A stretch of DNA of 64,000 nucleotides, taken from assembly GCF_963678635.1 (NCBI RefSeq), contig NC_087066.1, positions 63,804,282-63,868,281 of the forward strand. The letters are read 5' to 3'. Of the stretch, positions 21,590 through 33,419 are shown one piece after another. The position numbers and the translations under genes were made by a program. The notes below the pieces were generated by a model, which worked only from the letters and a program-made list of their open reading frames with translations, was not told where the DNA came from and did no database searches. The DNA comes from Symsagittifera roscoffensis (Eukaryota; Xenacoelomorpha; Acoela; Convolutidae). The stretch's first letter is position 1. Each line of letters opens with the position of its first letter.

Positions 21590-23255
21590 GTTCTAAAGAT
21601 TGCTGGGTAGTGGATGTAATGAATGCATGGATGTTTGAATCATTGGCTGGATGATTGAAAGGATTGAATGAAGGCACAATGCATAGCTAGATGGATGTAT
21701 GGAAGGCTGTCTAGATGGATGGTTGGAGGGATGAATGGCTTGAGTGACTTCCAGATCGAAGACTGATTGGTTGGATGTATGGATGGGTTGTTGTCTGAAA
21801 TAATGAGAGGAGGAATGGTTGTCTAGATGGATGGCTGGCCGGTTGGTTGAAAGGCCAGATGGGTTGATGGCTGGATATACGACTGGCTGGATGGCTATAC
21901 GGATGGATGACTGGTTGGTTGAAAAGCTACATGGGTTGATGACTGGATATATGACTGGCTGGATGGATAGCTAGATGAGTGGATGGCTAGCTGAAGGGAT
22001 GGCAGGATTGTGAGATGGCTGAAGGGATGGCGGGATTGTGAGATAGCTGAATGGATGGATAGCAAGTTGCATGGATGGCTTGTTTATGGATGGCTGGACG
22101 GATTGGTTGTTAGATGGAGAGATGGCTAGTTGGATTGATGGCTAGATCGACAATGGACGGCTGCTTGGATACCTGATGGGATGCATGAAGGGCTAGATGG
22201 ATGGATGTGAGACAAATGGGTATCTAGATGGATAGATTGTTATATCGACGATGAACTACTGAACAGAGGACTGGCTGAATGTTTGGACGGACCGCCGGAT
22301 GATTGATGGCTGGCTGAGATTAGGGTAACTTTGGATGGAAGAATTGGATGAATTGATGTCATGATTGAGGAAAATCTTTATAATTATAGTTGGTAGACTG
22401 CTTGCCTGGGTGGGTGGAATGGATGCCGGATCAATCGAACGCTAGATGAATTGATGGCTGGCTGGCTGGATGTATGGTAGATTGATGGATGCTTGATTGA
22501 CTGGTTGAGTAGATGCATTGTAGTATTGAGGGGGGATAGACAGGTGCAGGGGTCTATGGATGCATGGATAGCATGCTTGATGAGCGAATGCATGGCTGGT
22601 TGAAGGGATGACTTGTTGGAGTAGTGGGTTGCTTGAGTAGTGTCTGAATAGATGGATGACTACTTTGATGACGGGATGTCTGGTTGGTTGAAGGACTGGT
22701 TGGATGGATTACCAGATGAATGGATCGATGGCTGAATGCATGACTGGATGGTTGGAAAAACGGATAGATGGCTGGTTTGGTGGATAGATGAAAAAATAGA
22801 TACCTGGTTGAAAATCTAGATTGATGAATGACTTAATGAATGGATGGCTAGATGTACGAATCGCCTGGTGAAAGATTAGATTGGTGAATGGCTGGACGGA
22901 TGACTTGCCTGATGAATGACTAGATGGATTTGCCAATTGATGGATGAGTGGCTCGATGGCTGGTTGGATAGATTGTTGGCTAGATGGATGGACCCATTAG
23001 AGAATGCGTGGCCTGGTTGATGGCTGGACAGATGGATGGCTGTTTGACTGCACGGCTAGATAGATGTATGACTTGATGAATGGATGGCTAAAGGGATCAA
23101 TTATTAACTGGCCTTATGGCTGGTTGGATGGATGGATCGCTTGACCAAAAGGCTTGATCGATGGGATTTTGGCTTGGTAGATGGATTGCTCGTTGGGAGG
23201 AGAGTTAAAATTAGGGATGGCTTCTTGGATGTATGGATGGCTCAGTGGATCTCAG
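21590..23255 (+). repeat. Degenerate TGGA/TGGC microsatellite, about 1.65 kb
   Basis: A long run of GGATGGATGGCTGG- and GGTTGGATGAATGG-like words with 4-base periodicity. Interruptions are frequent. Frames across it (for example minus 22384-22593 and 22709-22936, rich in His/Ser/Pro/Ile) are artefacts of the repeat. Confidence 0.85.
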
Positions 23256-23439
23256 AACACTGGAAGGATCTGAACTGCCCAATTTAGAGGCCACATCTGC
23301 AAACTCTGTGAGTAAGTTCACATCACACCGCCGCAGGGACAAAGAAAACCAAAAATTATAACAAAAAACTAAATCTGAGCTTTTTATATAGTTTTTTTAA
23401 AGGAAATTACGTCAGATCACGAAACTAAATTTGCTTAAT

Positions 23440-25204
23440 CAGTTTTCATATGTACGCTAAATCTGCAACTGCGTGGAGTACCCTGAAACCACACAACAAA
23501 AGATCAACTATTTCAAAGTTTGAGAAGAACTTGTATTAAGTTTTGAAAAACTGATTTTAGTTTTAAAAATTATGATAACGCCGTATCTCGGAGCACAAAA
23601 AAATTGAGCTGTCGTCTTGACCACCTTGTACAAGTACGCTGACAGCACCAAGTATATAATTGAGAGTTTCAAAATTTGTCAAATTTTCAAATCTAAATTT
23701 GTTGAAACTATCTTGTTTTAAACTTATAGAAATTGTCACATCTCGAAAGCAAAAACATTTTTAGCTGTATTTATTGGATGCAAGTGAGCAATTCTGACAA
23801 TACGCTGGAAGAACTCCTTTTTGGGGTTCAAAATTTTGAACATTGTCTTTTGTTCCAAAACTAAGATCTGAATAAAAAACATTATAAAAAATACAAAAAA
23901 AATGTCATATCTCGAAAACTATATAGATTTGAGCAGGCACAATTGAAGGCAAGAATTTTCTGCCAGACCCTTACTATAGGATTGGAAACTTTGTCAATTT
24001 GGAAAGTTTGTCAAATTCTTTAAATCTATGATTTAAAACAATTCGAAAGTTTTTTAGAAAACGCCATTTCTCGGGGACCAAAAAGAGTGGAGGAAGCTTA
24101 TTTGGTTGCAAAGTTTGAAAACCCTGAGGAAACCCTGACGCAACCCCATTAAAGAGCTCGATGTTTTCAATTTTTTCAAATGTTTAAAATCTATGATTTA
24201 AGAAAATATTTGAAAAAACATAAAAAACGTCATATCTCGGCAAAAAAAAAGTTTGAGCACGCATGTTTGGAGGAAAGAATTGAAATCCCTGACCCGAACT
24301 CACTATAGGTGCAATTTTTCAAAGTTTGTCGAAGGTTTTAAATCTGTAATTTAAAAAAACATATAAAAATATAAAAACATCATATTTCCAAAACTAAAAT
24401 GATTTGAGCAGGTATTTTTGGAGGCAAGATTTGAAACCCCTGAGAGTCTGAGTTTACTATGACAGAACCCCAGTAAAAGTTTCAATATTTCAAATTTGTG
24501 AGGAACTTATATCTTCGGTTTAAAAAATTTCAAAAGAAAACATAAAAAACTTCAAATCTCGTCAGCTAAACAAATTGGAGCAGGCTTATTTGTTTGCCAA
24601 ATTTGAAACCCTTGAGAGTACTCTGACGGAACCCCACTATATGGCTCGAAGTTTTTGATATCTGTCAAATGTTTTATATCAATGATTTAAAAAATATTTA
24701 AAAAACATGAAAACTTTCATATTCCGGAAACTAAAAATGTTTGAGCACGCATTACTGGAGTAAAGATTTATAAAACCTGAGAAAATTTTGACAGAACTCA
24801 CTATGGGTTCGATAAGTTTGTCGAAGATTTCAAATCTATGATTTGAAAAAATGTATAAAAAAACAGACTCATATCTCCGAAACTAAAATGATCTGAGAAG
24901 GAAAATTTGGAGACAAGATTTGAAACCATGAGAGTCTGAGATAGCTTTGACAGAACCCCAATAAAGGTTCAAAATTTCAAAAATATTTGTAAGGGATTTA
25001 AATGTATGATTTAAAAAATTTCAAAAGAAAACATAAAAATTTCATATCCCGGAAACCAAAGAGATTGGAGCAGTCTAAGTTGGTTGCAAAATTTGAAAAC
25101 CCTGAGGCTACCCTGAAAAAACACCACTATAGGGCTCGAACTTTTCAGTTTTGTAAATTTTTTTAAAATCTATTGTTTGAAAACATTAGTTAAAAAACAT
25201 CAGT
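23440..25204 (+). repeat. Satellite of about 163-bp monomers, left block
   Basis: The landmark CATATCTCGGAAACTAAAAA recurs in degenerate form near 23583, 23740, 23913, 24066, 24232, 24388, 24556, 24720, 24870 and 25050, spacing 150-180. Each unit continues with GAGCAGGC..TTTGGAGGCAAG, AACCCCTGAGAGTAC, CCTGACAGAACCCCACTATA and ATGATTTAAAAAA. The monomers are 20-30 percent diverged by eye. The block is cut by the Polinton and resumes at 39285. Confidence 0.82.
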
Positions 25205-25700
25205 AGTAGATGTTGGAGGTGAACAGGGGGAGCATGGAGGACTCCATGTATAAATATAGGTTATAGATTGCCGGACCTCCATGCTATATATTAAATTTGA
25301 GTATAGAGTCTACAATGTATAAATATAAGTAAAAACAATGGTAACTTTTCATGGTTTGTGTGATGGTAAGAGAATGGTAAGAAAAACGAAACTTTTTGCT
25401 CGCAAAAATTTTGGCGCGTGTTATCTAATTGTTAAAGTTCCCTGGCCATTTACGTGTAGGTTGTAGTATGAAGGTCATGATATCAGTTTTTGGTACATGG
25501 TAAGTCAATGGTAAGAGTTTTGGGTTAAAAATTGAGATTTCATATAAAAAAACTGAAATTTTTTTCAAAAAAACTTCAGAACACGATAAGATTTGGTATA
25601 AATTGACCTACAAACTCTTTTATTAGATAGTCTTACTGTTTGAAACATTTACCTGAATTCATTCTGAAATCTACTGAAACTTCTAAAAAAGTCATTTTTC
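25205..25700 (+). repeat. Polinton left terminal inverted repeat
   Basis: AGTAGATGTTGGAGGTGAAC, AGATTGCCGGACCTCCATGC and CATGGTTTGTGTGATGGTAA have close reverse complements near the right end. The match fades near AACTTCTAAAAAAGTCA at about 25680-25700. Confidence 0.88.
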
Positions 25701-25820
25701 TGAGAGAAAAAAAAATAAATTACAAAGAAGGTTTATAAATCACTGCATTGTATATTAATTTCAACGCAAAATTTTACGTTTTAATATCATAAAACCAATA
25801 TAATACGACACTACATCAGA

Positions 25821-28800
25821 TCAGTTCCCATAAGTTGAATGGTTTTGTATAATTTCTATCATCTCGAACTTGTTTTTTGGATAAAAATAACTAAGTCTTT
25901 TCTTTGTTTGCTCATATCTAGCCACCATGTGGTTTACGGTTCTGAATCCCCTGTTAGTAGATATAAAGTTAACTGCTTTAACGAGCACTCTCCTGTATTT
26001 TGACATGGGCCCATCTCCAGAATCTTCTAGAACTCGTTTGTTTAATACTTCGCTAATGAATTTGAATTTATTTGACTTGTTGTCATAGCAGCAATAAGTT
26101 TTGCTACACAGACATAGCGTTTCTGGACATCTAAATTCCTCTTTGAAAAGTCCCAGCACCCGTTTATCACGTTTTTTGATGGATGCTGCAATACATTCTA
26201 CGGAAGAAATTAGGTTTTGCATCTGTCTTCAAAGATTCTCAGTCATTTTTCCTAATTTTTCCCAAGCAGCTCTTTTATCTGGTTGGATACAGTCGTATTA
26301 ATTTTCTTCCGCGAGATCTAAGTAAAGCGAGTCTGGGTTCTTCTCTAACTCTTCAAATTTATTTACATCACAGAACTTGTCAAAGAAGTTTTAGTAGAGT
26401 TCCAACAATCTCAGCTCTGCATACTGCAGTATGAAAAAGCCAACAATGATGGGTTCTCTGTGTTTAATGGTTGATTTTAGCAATTCGACCTCATATAAGT
26501 CTTTCTAAACTATGCTCAGTCTTTTAAACAGTGGTTCATTGATCGCTTTATGAGTTTTTTCATCGTTCAGATACTTCGTAATTGTATGCCTGGATCTATC
26601 CATGATCTGACATCCATAGGAGGAACTGCCTAAAAACTTCATAGTTTCTGCTACAACTCCTGACAAAGGGTTTTCATCTCCTTCTCTTCTAGCATCAACC
26701 ACTGATTGAATAAACTTATTAAAGCATTTCCGAGGAGAATATTGAACAAAACAGTAAATTTTGGAGTTCCCTTTTCTAGCTTGAAAGTAGATATCAGCAT
26801 TCTCTGAGGATGTTATAAGAATTCGGGAAAGTGAATTTTGACGTTATTTTTGATCTTGTCATTGGTTTTGAAACTTTCCCACCACACACACTCCCACATT
26901 TCTTCAACTTTGTATCCTTTCTTTTTTATGTATTCCCGTCTCTTATGATCCATCTCTCTCTTCTCATTACCTCGTTCAATATCCTGTTCTGTTAAGGAGG
27001 GACGAGCTTTTTGACAAGAATAGAAGTGGTAATAACATCCCATTGCTTCGAACACTGTTGAACAGTCTTTTTTTTCTGGTTGTTAGATGTGAAAAAGATC
27101 TCATCTTTGCTTTTTGTTCTTTGTTCCTGGTAGAAAGACATGACCTTATTCTCAAAAATGCGAAATCGATTTTATCTAGTCTTGAATTTCTGCTTATCAG
27201 TGTCAAATTCCCATTTCGTGTACTCGTGTTGGCATCTCTTGACACATTGAGAAGGGGTAGAGCTGACTTGCACTAATTACAACGATTATTTACGTAGATT
27301 CAATGAATTTCTGATGAATGTTTCATCAGCTACAGCTGTTCGAGTGAAAGCGATGGAAGGTTCACCAGTCATGTCTTCTCGTATTTTTTCACACAATTCC
27401 TTATCACTTTCGCAAAAGGGATAAAACTTGAAAATGTAAATTTGTGTAGACATATTTTCGCTAGATTCGGAAGAGTACATCCAAGTTTTAACATATCTGT
27501 CCCCTTGTTATGATAAAACTAAATCATTTTTTGCTATGCTTCCAGGGTTGGAACTACATCTATGTTATTTTACCACTGCAAAAAAAACTTTGAACTTAGT
27601 CATTCCGTTTTTCTTCCAAGTCTCTTGTAAATTTTGTAATTATCCAAACCAGATGGAGGAACAGTTCGGGAAAATCAAATTTGTTTGGGTTATCAAACCA
27701 CCCAATGGGGAAGAATCTTTTCGTTTCGCTAGCTTTATAGACTTTGAGAAAAGAGTCTAGAGAATTTGCCCCACCCAGAAACTTCATTATGTCGAGAAAC
27801 TGTACATCTCCAAACTTGAAGGAAATGAAATTGTTTGCTTTTTTGATGACTGATCTTTCTTGTTCTTTATCGCGAATCATATAGGGGATTAAGTAGGACT
27901 TGATCTAATTCAAATCATATCTACCACTATTCAATCCAAAAACAGGTAAAATATTTACATATCTCTCCAGATGCTGTTTCAAATCAATGAGTTCATTTTT
28001 CTGATTTTGCAAGAGTTGCGTTGACATATCTGCTTCTTCCGAACCTTCAGTGCACTCGTCTTCGTACTCGAATTGGTAACTTGAATAGTTTTTACCACAT
28101 TTGTTCAGCTGATCAAAGATCTTTTTAATTCTTTCATTGACAGCTACTTCGATATCATTAAATTTCGTCCGCATCTCCAGCTTACTTTTTACAGCCGACA
28201 ATTCGAGGTCGCTTACAAAATCAATAATCAAGTTCTGTGGATCCTTGTTATACAAAAAGATGGATTCATCAGATATAGAGATTGAAATTAGAACATGTTT
28301 TCCAATCCAGGTTTTAGATTGCGTCTCATTTTTTTCTTCTCTGGAACACAAATCGACTCAAAATCGAAAATTGCGAGATTTTTAAAACGTTTGTTTTCTT
28401 CAGAAACTGGAAGATGGAATCCTTCTAGGTTTTCAAACAGGGTTTCGCGAAGCTCATAAACGTTCTTTGGGTAAAATGCCTTACTCGATCTTGCATCTCA
28501 GAAGATATTTGTTGAAGTTGTCTGATATGTAGATGAAACAGTCACAGCTGGGACATCAAAAACACTTGAAAATGTTAAGATTGTTACATTGTTAAGGTTT
28601 CCAATACTTCGTCGAGCTAGCTTTCCTACATATTCTCTTTCTTGGATATCAAAATCGTATATAAAGATGTTTCTTTGTACAATTTCCTCGACAATAGGTG
28701 AGTCCTCTACTGAAACTCACCAAAATTTTTTGGGATCATGACCTGACCTTGAAAAATTTCTGTTAAATACACAGAAATGTGAGACTCGATATAATTGTGT

Positions 28801-29692
28801 CCGTTCATATACATTGCTAATGAGCGGAAAAGACACAAATGATCTTTGTATGCTTACTTGCTTTTTTTTAAAAGATAGTTAACAGAATGGTTTTCTATAA
28901 AGGTTCGAGTAAGACAGAGTCCGGACATCCCATTGGATTTTTTTTGAGTAAAGAAGCAAAAAATGTGTCGTTGGTAATCAACTCGAATCTCCATTTTGTG
29001 TTCTGGAGTTCTTGGTTACATTGTTCCACAATATCAAATTTTTCTACTTTTTCTTGAATTGTTATCAAATCCGCTTTTGTACACAGTAAGTGGGATCTTT
29101 CAAACAAAGTATTGTTTTCATGGGCGTAGAAATATTGGTATTCACCAGTCTCAATATTTTGAAGAGCAATGTTGATCTTTGCGGCAGAATCGAGCTTGTT
29201 CAGGATTTTTTCAAATTTCTCATTGATTGTTTTAGTATCTAACTGGGACATTTGGAAGTTAAATACCTTATGTCTCTCATTTTCCATCTCCGTATCCACT
29301 AGGAAATGTTGACAAGCATTATGTTCCTCCTTCAGTTTTTCGCCATCTTCTCCTTCTTTCTCCACAATCTTGTTCAAGTCCGCTAAGTTAACAGTGGGTT
29401 TTCGTTGTTTTGCTCCATGGTCCTCGCTCCGATGTTGTTGGAGAGATTAGTAACTTGGGAACTCTTGTTCACAAGAAGGAGAAAACGTCGACTGCTTCGA
29501 ACTTGGTGGAACATGCTTCTTGGCAGTATGGTATTTCATCTCTTCTTTGCTCTTTGTATAAAAATGACAGCTTGGAAACTTATGTCCCTTTTGCTTTTCA
29601 CGTCTATTTTGATGTCGAGCTGCGTTTTTGCGAGTGTTCATGCTTCCCCAATCCTCGCATTTGACTTTTTGTTTTCGGTTAAGGGCAGACAT
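25821..29692 (-). pseudogene. Polinton protein-primed family B DNA polymerase with N-terminal zinc fingers, broken
   Basis: Read from ATG 29692. The N-terminus has C2H2-like patterns: CHFYTKSKEEMKYHTAKKH and CEQEFPSY(stop)SLQQHRSEDH. The in-frame TAA is at 29447-29449, after which the same frame continues to 28895. Blocks typical of Polinton PolB follow: FDPQ-like exonuclease-region segments (27905-28351), FLDIMKFLGGANSLDSFLK (27800), the GCYYHFYSC block (27010), motif B FLGSSSYG (26640, with Ser for the usual Asn), motif C read as KNPDSLYLDL (about 26310), and the C-terminal LFKEEFRCPETLCLCSKTYC (26140). In motif C the usual DTDS is NPDS, so a catalytic Asp is lost. There are many frameshifts, for example near 28500-28880, 27480-27600 and 26440. 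The product would replicate the element by protein priming if intact. Full span is about 1,290 codons, normal for the family. Confidence 0.9.
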
Positions 29693-29779
29693 TATCTAAA
29701 ATTTTTTAAAAAAATTAAACTGGGACTTGGAAATGTTCCAAAAACTCAAGTTTTAAGTAACAATTGAAATAAGAACTTA

Positions 29780-30250
29780 CATTTTTCTTTTCGCGAAGTA
29801 ATGAATTGTGAAATGTGAAGTAAAATTCAATTGATGGTTTCTGATTGGCTAACAGAATAATGATTTAACCCAATAAAACAAGCGTATTTATACTAACAAT
29901 GACGTCATCGTTAATGACTACAGACCAACTACTACTGCAGACCAAATATGGAAAATCATTTCTGATTGGTTAAACTCACATATTCGAGTTGAGGGTAACC
30001 CTCTCTTTTAAGTAAAAATCTTTTTATTTTCGACTTAACTACCATCAGCTACTTCCTTTCTCAGCTCTAAATACTTTAATTTCAACTTAACTTCCGTCAA
30101 CTTTCTCTCTCTCAACTGTAAATTTTAATTTTACTCTGTATCTTTTACTCAATTTATTGCTCAAAATGATCTTCTCAGTGAAAAACAGCAACCTTATACT
30201 CTGCAGAATTTTAGCGTGATCTAGTATAAATCCAGGTGCGAGAAATAGTG
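29780..30250. promoter_or_regulatory. Candidate divergent promoter of the Polinton
   Basis: Lies between the start of the minus-strand polymerase and the first plus-strand ORF. It holds a perfect CRE/ATF palindrome TGACGTCA (29900-29907) and two reverse CCAAT boxes, CTGATTGGCT (29841-29850) and CTGATTGGTT (29962-29971), placed almost evenly either side. TTTATACTA precedes the CRE. It is the only non-coding stretch of the element with such sites. Function is inferred. Confidence 0.45.
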
Positions 30251-30270
30251 TCTGGAGTTTTTCCAGCACG

Positions 30271-30624
30271 AATGGACATCCCAATCCAAGTCTGGCACAT
30301 GGTGGAGGTGATGCGAAGGGATTTCAGCAAAAATCATATGACGGAAAAACCCAAGACAGAGAATCAATGCAAATGTTGGAGAAAAGGGGAATGAAGTAGC
30401 CCGACACTCCTGACTCTAGATATGTGGCTCAACCAGTCAACGATACCCACTTTTCTTGGGAAAAGGGATCTGTGGAGGACCCAATTACCATCGAAGAGGA
30501 TGAGGGATTCTCTGAGCCAAGGACTCCAGTCAGCGAACCACCAAGACAACCACCGGTGATGGAGGTAAGACCAGTTTTGCGCTCCATTGAGAACTTGCAA
30601 AATTTTGAGAACTCTGACTTGTAA
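30271..30624 (+). pseudogene. Polinton small ORF, broken by one stop
   Basis: One frame from about 30271 to a TAA at 30622-30624 with a single in-frame TAG near 30397. It is rich in Pro, Glu and polar residues (VEDPITIEEDEGFSEPRTPV, then SEPPRQPPVMEVRP) and predicts disorder. No known domain. The overlapping minus frames at 30364-30767 are shadows. Confidence 0.45.
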
Positions 30625-30639
30625 AAAAAACTGAATGTT

Positions 30640-30990
30640 GTCCTTTGTTTTGTAATTTGATTTCTTTGTATCCAGTAATTTTTCGCATATGCATAAGAAA
30701 AAAAAGAAGTTAGGTTTTTGCATTTTTTTCCAAAAAAAATCTCGCAAAAAACTTGCATCTTACACAAAATTTTTATGAAAGTTTTCGCACACTTTTTAAA
30801 AAAACCAAAACAATATTTGCATGTAGTAAAAAAACTTAATTAAATGTTTGAAAACTTGTTGAAATAATCAAATCAAAAGTTAAATATTGTGAAAAAACTC
30901 TGAGTTACTTTTTGCACACGTAACAAAAACTGCAAATTTTTTCGTTGAAAAAATTTGAAAAAAAAAAGTTTTGACAAGATTTTTATAAAC
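30640..30990. other. Polinton spacer, no gene seen
   Basis: Very A/T-rich, poly-A/poly-T tracts. It separates the 3' ends of the plus ORF at 30624 and the minus ORF that ends at 30997. Confidence 0.4.
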
Positions 30991-30996
30991 GATTAA

Positions 30997-31588
30997 TCAA
31001 ATAATAATAGAAAAAGTGACAAGCTCTTTATTTACAAAATCATAACCCTCAACGAAACAATCAACAATGTTTAACACACCAGAATCATATTTTAAGTTTT
31101 GAACTTCTTGAATCCAAAAAAGCTGATCCAAGAGTCTGAGTAGACGCAAGCGTCTGAGCAGAACTGAGATGGTGTCTTTAACATTTTTTTCGCAACAAAC
31201 GTTTCTTTGCAACACTGGGTAATTTTTCTGGTATTCTACATTTCAAGTTGTGTTTGACTGCACAATTCAATTGATTGAAAATTTTACTTCTTGATGAAAT
31301 AATATTGAAATAAAGTCTGTTGTTGTATAAAGTATAAATACAGTCAACAATTTGGTAAGTGAAATGATTTTTATCTAATCTTTGCAAAATTTGATCGAGC
31401 AATGACCCGATTAATACTAGGTGAAAATTGCAATTTTCCACAGAGCAGAATGATGAAAGGTTAGATACACGGTAGTGTCGCGTGACAACGAGTGTTTCAT
31501 GAAAATTTTCTGAGACAGAGATAAAAAGAGGTTTGACATTGTAATCCGAATGAAAAGTGGGATATGCTTGACACATAGCAGATGCCAT
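30997..31588 (-). pseudogene. Polinton ORF of unknown function, minus strand, one frameshift
   Basis: Minus frame 31588-31178 (136 residues) continues after a frameshift at about 31200 in frame 31215-30997, giving roughly 195 codons. Visible features: a histidine- and phenylalanine-rich N-terminal half (HETLVVTRHYRVSNLSSFCS), a helical segment GSLLDQILQRLDKNHFTYQI, and a basic Leu/Arg stretch SVLLRRLRLLRLLDQLFW at the C-terminus. No domain recognised. It is the only gene besides the polymerase on this strand. Confidence 0.5.
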
Positions 31589-31826
31589 TACCGATTATTT
31601 GTTAAAAAGGATTTTTATCTACATTGAACTGTTTTTATAATAGTTCTAGCACCTACGCAATGTCCTTACTTGGTTCATCACCACTCACTATTCCATTTAG
31701 GTTGATAGTACCTTATTTGGAATATACAGTGAGTCATCTACATTTCCTAATTTCTATATAACTTACAAATATCATTATTTTGAAATATCTACTACTGATC
31801 AGTTGGCTCTGAGTCTCAAATCAAAA

Positions 31827-32333
31827 ATGTATTCACGAAAAGATATACTTCCTAATTATGTGAAATTGCTAAAAATCATAAAAGAACTGGGAGAATTTCT
31901 TGGTCCCAAAAACCCTACAACGAGGAAATTTACTTTGAACCTTGCTTCCAATTGCTAAAGAAAAAATGAATCGGGATAAGTCAAAAAATCCCAGCAAGTC
32001 TATCTTGGCGAAAAAGAAGGTAAGAGGAGATCAGCAATATGGAATACTGTTATTCACGGTGTTGAAAACCATGGACTCGTTCCTCTATTGGAACCCTATT
32101 CTGACAAAGACTCAACCATGGAGCAGGAACATACAAGAAGAGAAGGGTGTGTGTCACAATCAAGAAGTACAGTGTGAACAAGCCACCCTACATTCAGATT
32201 CGACTCTTCACTGCAAAGGAGAACGAAGTCTTGAAGCAAGTTGCCTATGTCAACTATACTTTGAACGAATTCAAAGAACTCGCCCATGTCTTGGGAGATT
32301 TTATGTTTGTTGACAACTGTAATGTTCAATAAT
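31827..32333 (+). pseudogene. Polinton ORF of unknown function, frameshifted
   Basis: Starts ATG 31827 (SRKDILPNYVKLLKIIKELG), breaks with a TAG near 31955, is picked up in other frames, and ends in the frame CVTIKKYSVNKPPYIQIRLF to KELAHVLGDFMFVDNC at 32333. Length is about 168 codons. The C-terminal half looks like a compact beta-rich domain, not assigned. Confidence 0.5.
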
Positions 32334-32375
32334 TTTGTTGAGTGATGTCATTATAGTCATGTAAATCAAATATTC

Positions 32376-32624
32376 ATGTTCCGGAAATCTTGTTTTAAAG
32401 CTTCGAAATCACTTCGGACTTTTTCATATCGTCTTACAAGAAAAGCCCCGGAACTTTTCGCTAATCATTTGGAATCTCAAACTGTACCAAATTTGGAAGA
32501 TTTGGATACAGAATCACAAATTTCTTATTTTGAGTGGACTTTGCATAATGGAAGACGTACAATTTTTCTAAGTTATCGTTCAGATATTCAAACAATAGAT
32601 CTTATTGAATATCGTAGGAAATGA
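32376..32624 (+). pseudogene. Polinton small ORF, unidentified
   Basis: 82 codons, ATG 32376 to TGA, without internal stops. Contains FEWTLHNGRRTIFLSYRSDI. It may be a fragment of a longer gene, because the decayed sequence after it (32630-33015) also has short coding-like runs. No domain identified. Confidence 0.4.
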
Positions 32625-32629
32625 AAACA

Positions 32630-33015
32630 CTTGGAAAAGCAATCAAAAATTTCAGTTAGATTTAATCCCCTCGGTTTTGTCTTATGTAGAAACAATCAAA
32701 AAACCTTGTATCATTATTGACGAATTCGCAGTAGAAAAAGAACGTGCAGAAAATGAATAAAATTCTCAAAAATTATAAATTGATTAAGCATGACTTTTCA
32801 TCAATTACAAAGAGAAAAAAATCATTTTTTTTGTACCTGCATTGTTTTGGACCCAAACATTAGTATGAAAGAAATTAACAAAAATTTTCCTTTTGGATGT
32901 CTAATTGGATGCGGAAATTCCTGTATGGTTTTTTTAGCAAGTTCAAAAAAATTCAACAGTATATGCTTTGTTCGATTGTTAGTCATTTTAACCAAAAATT
33001 TCAATGAGAACAGTT
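32630..33015 (+). other. Decayed Polinton sequence, no frame intact
   Basis: Short coding-like runs in all three plus frames. The open frame 32790-33017 is Cys/Phe-rich and looks like a frameshifted product; nothing is assignable. Confidence 0.3.
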
Positions 33016-33021
33016 AATATC

Positions 33022-33413
33022 ATGAGTCTAATTGTTTTGGATATTGAGCGTATTGAATACATAATAGTGAAAGAGTTAGGAGTTTAAAAAAAATGGACAA
33101 ACTGAGGGATATTCCCTACTTCCTTCACAAAAATTCAAAGCAATATCTCAGCCTGCTTGATATACAAAGCATCTTCATGGTTTCAATGGTATAAATTGGA
33201 GCAGTGGTTATGAAAATTATGATGATTTTTTCGCAAGAGGTTATGAAAAATCTAAATTTCTGTAAGAAATTTTGGAAACGAACAAAGGCTACAATTTTGG
33301 ATGACTACCTATGCCCAAAAGTTCAGAATTTGATTTCTAAAGATGAAAAATTTGATTGGAGTTTTAGCAAGTACCCACTCAGTCAAACAAAAACTCTTCT
33401 CTGTGCAGAATGA
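33022..33413 (+). pseudogene. Polinton conserved-type ORF relic, possibly nuclease-like
   Basis: ATG 33022 begins SLIVLDIERIEYIIVKELGV and stops at a TAA near 33085. The frame resumes downstream and ends with LDDYLCPKVQNLISKD and YPLSQTKTLLCAE at 33413. The LDIE start and the spaced Asp residues recall exonuclease-like folds, but that is only an impression. Broken by stops and shifts. Confidence 0.4.
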
Positions 33414-33419
33414 AAAACA

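Noticed and set aside
22384-22936. His/Ser/Ile-rich minus frames
   Set aside because: Translation of the TGGA microsatellite; no stop codons arise simply from the repeat phase.
29405-29767. Plus frames opposite the start of the polymerase
   Set aside because: The minus frame has zinc-finger patterns and continuity with PolB; the plus frames are its shadows.
30364-30767. Minus frames opposite the small Polinton ORF
   Set aside because: No motifs, overlapping each other in different frames, and the plus frame has better composition.
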